Below the pieces are notes generated by a model. That model was not told the origin of the DNA and did not search any database. It was given only the letters and a program-made list of their open reading frames with translations. A DNA stretch of 12,805 nucleotides from an uncultured Bacilli bacterium (GTDB lineage Bacteria > Bacillota_I > Bacilli_A > RF39 > UBA660): positions 1-12,805 of the forward strand of contig CAJGDV010000027.1 in the NCBI GenBank assembly GCA_904502155.1, read 5' to 3'. Each line of letters starts with the position of its first letter. Position 1 is the stretch's first letter. Shown one piece after another: positions 12,406 through 12,805 of this stretch. The translations under genes were made by a program, and so were the position numbers.

Positions 12406-12805
12406 ATGCCAAAAGCAAAAAGAAAAGCACGCGCTAATGCAAGACATAACAGAAGAATTAAAAATCTTGTTATGGTTACAAGTTTAAGCGCTGTAGTATT
12501 AATAGCTTCAACATACGCATGGTTTGTTGGTTTACAAGCTGTTAATGTATCACCATTTGAAATCGAAATTGCTGCAGCAGATAGCTTAGAATTATCGTTA
12601 AATGGTGCAGAATGGAGCGAAACTTTAACACTTACTAGGGAAAATGTTATAAATACAACAGCAGGCCCTAGTGGTGATAAAGTTAATCAAGTCGCATATA
12701 AAGATAATACAAATAACTGGCCAGCATCTGGCGATGAAAATATGCCACAAGCTGGATTAGTACCAGTTTCAACAGTGGGGTTAATGGATACAGCATCATC
12801 TAGAA
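12406..12805 (+). CDS. SipW-dependent-type surface protein, 5' part only (runs off the window)
   Basis: At least 133 residues; no stop is reached. The N-terminus is strongly basic (MPKAKRKARANARHNRRIK), then has a hydrophobic core (20-37) with STYAWF at 35-40. This is the hallmark of signal peptides of TasA/CalY-like and other SipW-dependent proteins. The downstream part is rich in Ser, Thr, Asn and Ala, as expected for a surface domain. The start is the ATG at 12406. An AAAGTGAG-like weak Shine-Dalgarno lies 8-10 nt upstream, and an out-of-frame ATG at 12398 is not used. Codon use resembles the gene before it, not the rest of the window. The C-terminus, any sorting signal and the full length are outside the window. 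Confidence 0.72.
   Translation, partial: MPKAKRKARANARHNRRIKNLVMVTSLSAVVLIASTYAWFVGLQAVNVSPFEIEIAAADSLELSLNGAEWSETLTLTRENVINTTAGPSGDKVNQVAYKDNTNNWPASGDENMPQAGLVPVSTVGLMDTASSR

Noticed and set aside
1..12805. CRISPR array, insertion sequence or prophage
   Set aside because: I saw no regularly spaced repeats, no transposase or integrase motifs, and no phage structural genes.
1..12805. TGA read as Trp (Mycoplasma-type code)
   Set aside because: Two genes end at TGA in positions that match their families, and tryptophans are TGG.

Overview
This is a very AT-rich, densely packed bacterial window. The low G+C, the AGGTGAT and AGGAGG ribosome-binding sites, a tmRNA with encoded CCA, a class B-type sortase, an IspG, YsxC and Der all point to Bacillota. 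The composition and the compact layout fit the uncultured RF39/Mollicutes-related Bacilli of animal guts, but that placement is inference. TGA is used as a stop (sortase gene, DHH gene) and tryptophan is TGG, so the code is standard and not the Mycoplasma code.

Layout. Positions 1-118 are the 3' part of tmRNA (ssrA), including a clear pseudoknot, followed by a terminator. Then come a small Cys-rich lipoprotein (359-739), a short family I pyrophosphatase (877-1212) and a membrane-anchored S41-type protease (1264-2856). The protease converges on a class B-like sortase (2861-3565, minus) through one bidirectional terminator. The sortase is divergent from a transglutaminase-like cysteine protein (3638-4138) and a signal-peptide, one-TM protein with a cadherin-like beta-sandwich domain (4163-5176). 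A secreted or anchored metallo-beta-lactamase-fold hydrolase with its DUF3006 partner follows (5231-6368). After that lie ispG (6418-7461), a 54-residue membrane protein (7479-7643), ysxC/engB (7657-8238), an unrecognised acidic protein (8271-8675), der (8739-10058), a DHH/DHHA2 phosphoesterase resembling family II pyrophosphatase (10113-10958) and a coiled-coil membrane-hairpin protein translationally coupled to it (10955-11491). The right edge holds two envelope genes of the TasA/SipW-dependent kind (11665-12384, and 12406 running off the end) with less AT-biased codons.

How it works together. The window mixes housekeeping functions (trans-translation, isoprenoid synthesis, two ribosome-assembly GTPases, pyrophosphate removal) with cell-envelope functions (sortase, lipoprotein, anchored protease, surface proteins). 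The most striking signal is regulatory. Most genes have a TGnTATAAT extended -10 followed after exactly 6 nt by the Shine-Dalgarno AGGTGAT, so the predicted mRNA begins at its own Shine-Dalgarno. In five places the preceding gene's terminator hairpin lies where the -35 region would be, and twice the stop codon of the preceding gene is part of the -10. The sortase also has Lys where family members have the catalytic Arg.
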